Origin: an uncultured Neomegalonema sp.
Lineage (GTDB): Bacteria; Pseudomonadota; Alphaproteobacteria; Rhodobacterales; Rhodobacteraceae
DNA length: 64,000 nt
Assembly (NCBI GenBank): GCA_937911325.1
Contig: CALDSD010000081.1
Coordinates: 1-64,000 of the forward strand
Direction: 5' to 3'
Part shown: positions 63,603-64,000 of the stretch, one piece after another
How the letters are laid out: every line of letters begins with the position of its first letter
Position numbering within the stretch: the stretch's first letter is position 1
Notes under the pieces: model-generated
The model's input: only the letters and a program-made list of their open reading frames with translations
The model's database searches: none
Told to the model about the DNA's origin: nothing
Program-made: the position numbers and the translations under genes

Positions 63603-64000
63603 ATGGATGATCGGGCGATGAGCGCAGACGTGACCGACGACTACCCAGAGCTGCCGGATCCCAGCGATCGGTTGATTGATCCGTCGCAACGCGACGAGGA
63701 CGACGTCACGCTGCGTCCTCAGCTCTTGCAGGAGTTTGTCGGTCAGGAAGCCGCCAAAGCCAATCTGCAAGTCTTCATCGAAGCGGCGCGCCAACGCGGT
63801 CGTGCGATGGACCACCTGTTGTTCTATGGCCCTCCCGGCCTCGGCAAGACGACGCTCGCGCAGATCGTCAGTCGAGAACTGGGTGTGAATTTCCGGATGA
63901 CCTCGGGACCGGTGATCGCCCGCGCCGGCGATCTGGCGGCGATCCTCACAAATCTCGAGGCTCGCGATGTGCTCTTCATCGATGAGATCCATCGACTGAA
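63603..64000 (+). CDS. ruvB: RuvB, branch-migration motor (3' end outside window)
   Basis: The first 132 residues of the AAA+ helicase motor are visible. [19 protein letters not shown] leads into Walker [24 protein letters not shown] and Walker [11 protein letters not shown] follow at the window edge. Start ATG 63603; an in-frame ATG at 63618 is an alternative. Gene order ruvC-ruvA-ruvB is intact. Confidence 0.95.
   Translation, partial: MDDRAMSADVTDDYPELPDPSDRLIDPSQRDEDDVTLRPQLLQEFVGQEAAKANLQVFIEAARQRGRAMDHLLFYGPPGLGKTTLAQIVSRELGVNFRMTSGPVIARAGDLAAILTNLEARDVLFIDEIHRL

Noticed and set aside
62592-63992. 466-codon minus frame across ruvC, ruvA and ruvB
   Set aside because: Antisense shadow; ruvCAB motifs are on the plus strand.

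Overview
Organism. The window is GC-rich and reads as chromosome of an alphaproteobacterium, probably a marine one. The evidence is the gene order ftsW-murG-murC-murB-ddl-ftsQ-ftsA-ftsZ-lpxC-bamD-recN, ruvC-ruvA-ruvB, a long B12-dependent ribonucleotide reductase, an OlsB-type ornithine-lipid acyltransferase, a DUF1127 small protein and a bhc (beta-hydroxyaspartate cycle) cluster. I cannot place it to family from sequence alone. I see no tRNA, rRNA, CRISPR array, transposase, integrase or phage gene. Layout 0-10 kb: the 3' end of cysK, an alanyl-tRNA editing protein, a secreted phytase-like protein, selO, a mercaptopyruvate sulfurtransferase, a GNAT acetyltransferase and nrdJ, closed by a clear intrinsic terminator. 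Layout 10-17.2 kb: a complete beta-hydroxyaspartate cycle locus. bhcA-bhcB-bhcC-bhcD lie on the minus strand, divergent from the IclR-family regulator bhcR. The intergenic region carries a perfect 10-1-10 palindrome of IclR type. A terminator follows bhcD and an aldehyde dehydrogenase lies beyond it. The four enzymes convert two glyoxylate into one oxaloacetate without losing carbon. Layout 17-26.5 kb: a zinc-ribbon protein, a large unrecognised membrane/coiled-coil protein, two small four-helix membrane proteins that look like diverged paralogues, a UbiH-type hydroxylase, a HAD pyrimidine nucleotidase, OlsB, a PilZ protein and two alpha/beta hydrolases. Layout 26.5-35.1 kb: four exported proteins in a row. 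Three small or medium proteins with DUF11-like Ig domains are followed by a 1703-residue protein with a signal peptide, Ig/DUF11 and SdrD-like domains and a predicted outer-membrane barrel of about 830 residues. This is the least understood block and the best candidate for an undescribed cell-surface system. Layout 35.2-50.9 kb: the distal half of the division and cell-wall cluster. It is interrupted by an inverted ureohydrolase gene between murB and ddl, and is cut off from its usual upstream partner murD by the exported-protein block. Layout 51-64 kb: a DsbD/ScsB-type thiol reductase, an FAD-linked D-lactate dehydrogenase-like protein, a thioesterase, a ClC protein whose proton-glutamate position is Val, a cupin, an IsdG-like heme monooxygenase, an amidase, a CueR-like copper regulator next to msrA, prmA, a DUF1127 protein, and ruvC-ruvA-ruvB (ruvB cut by the window end).
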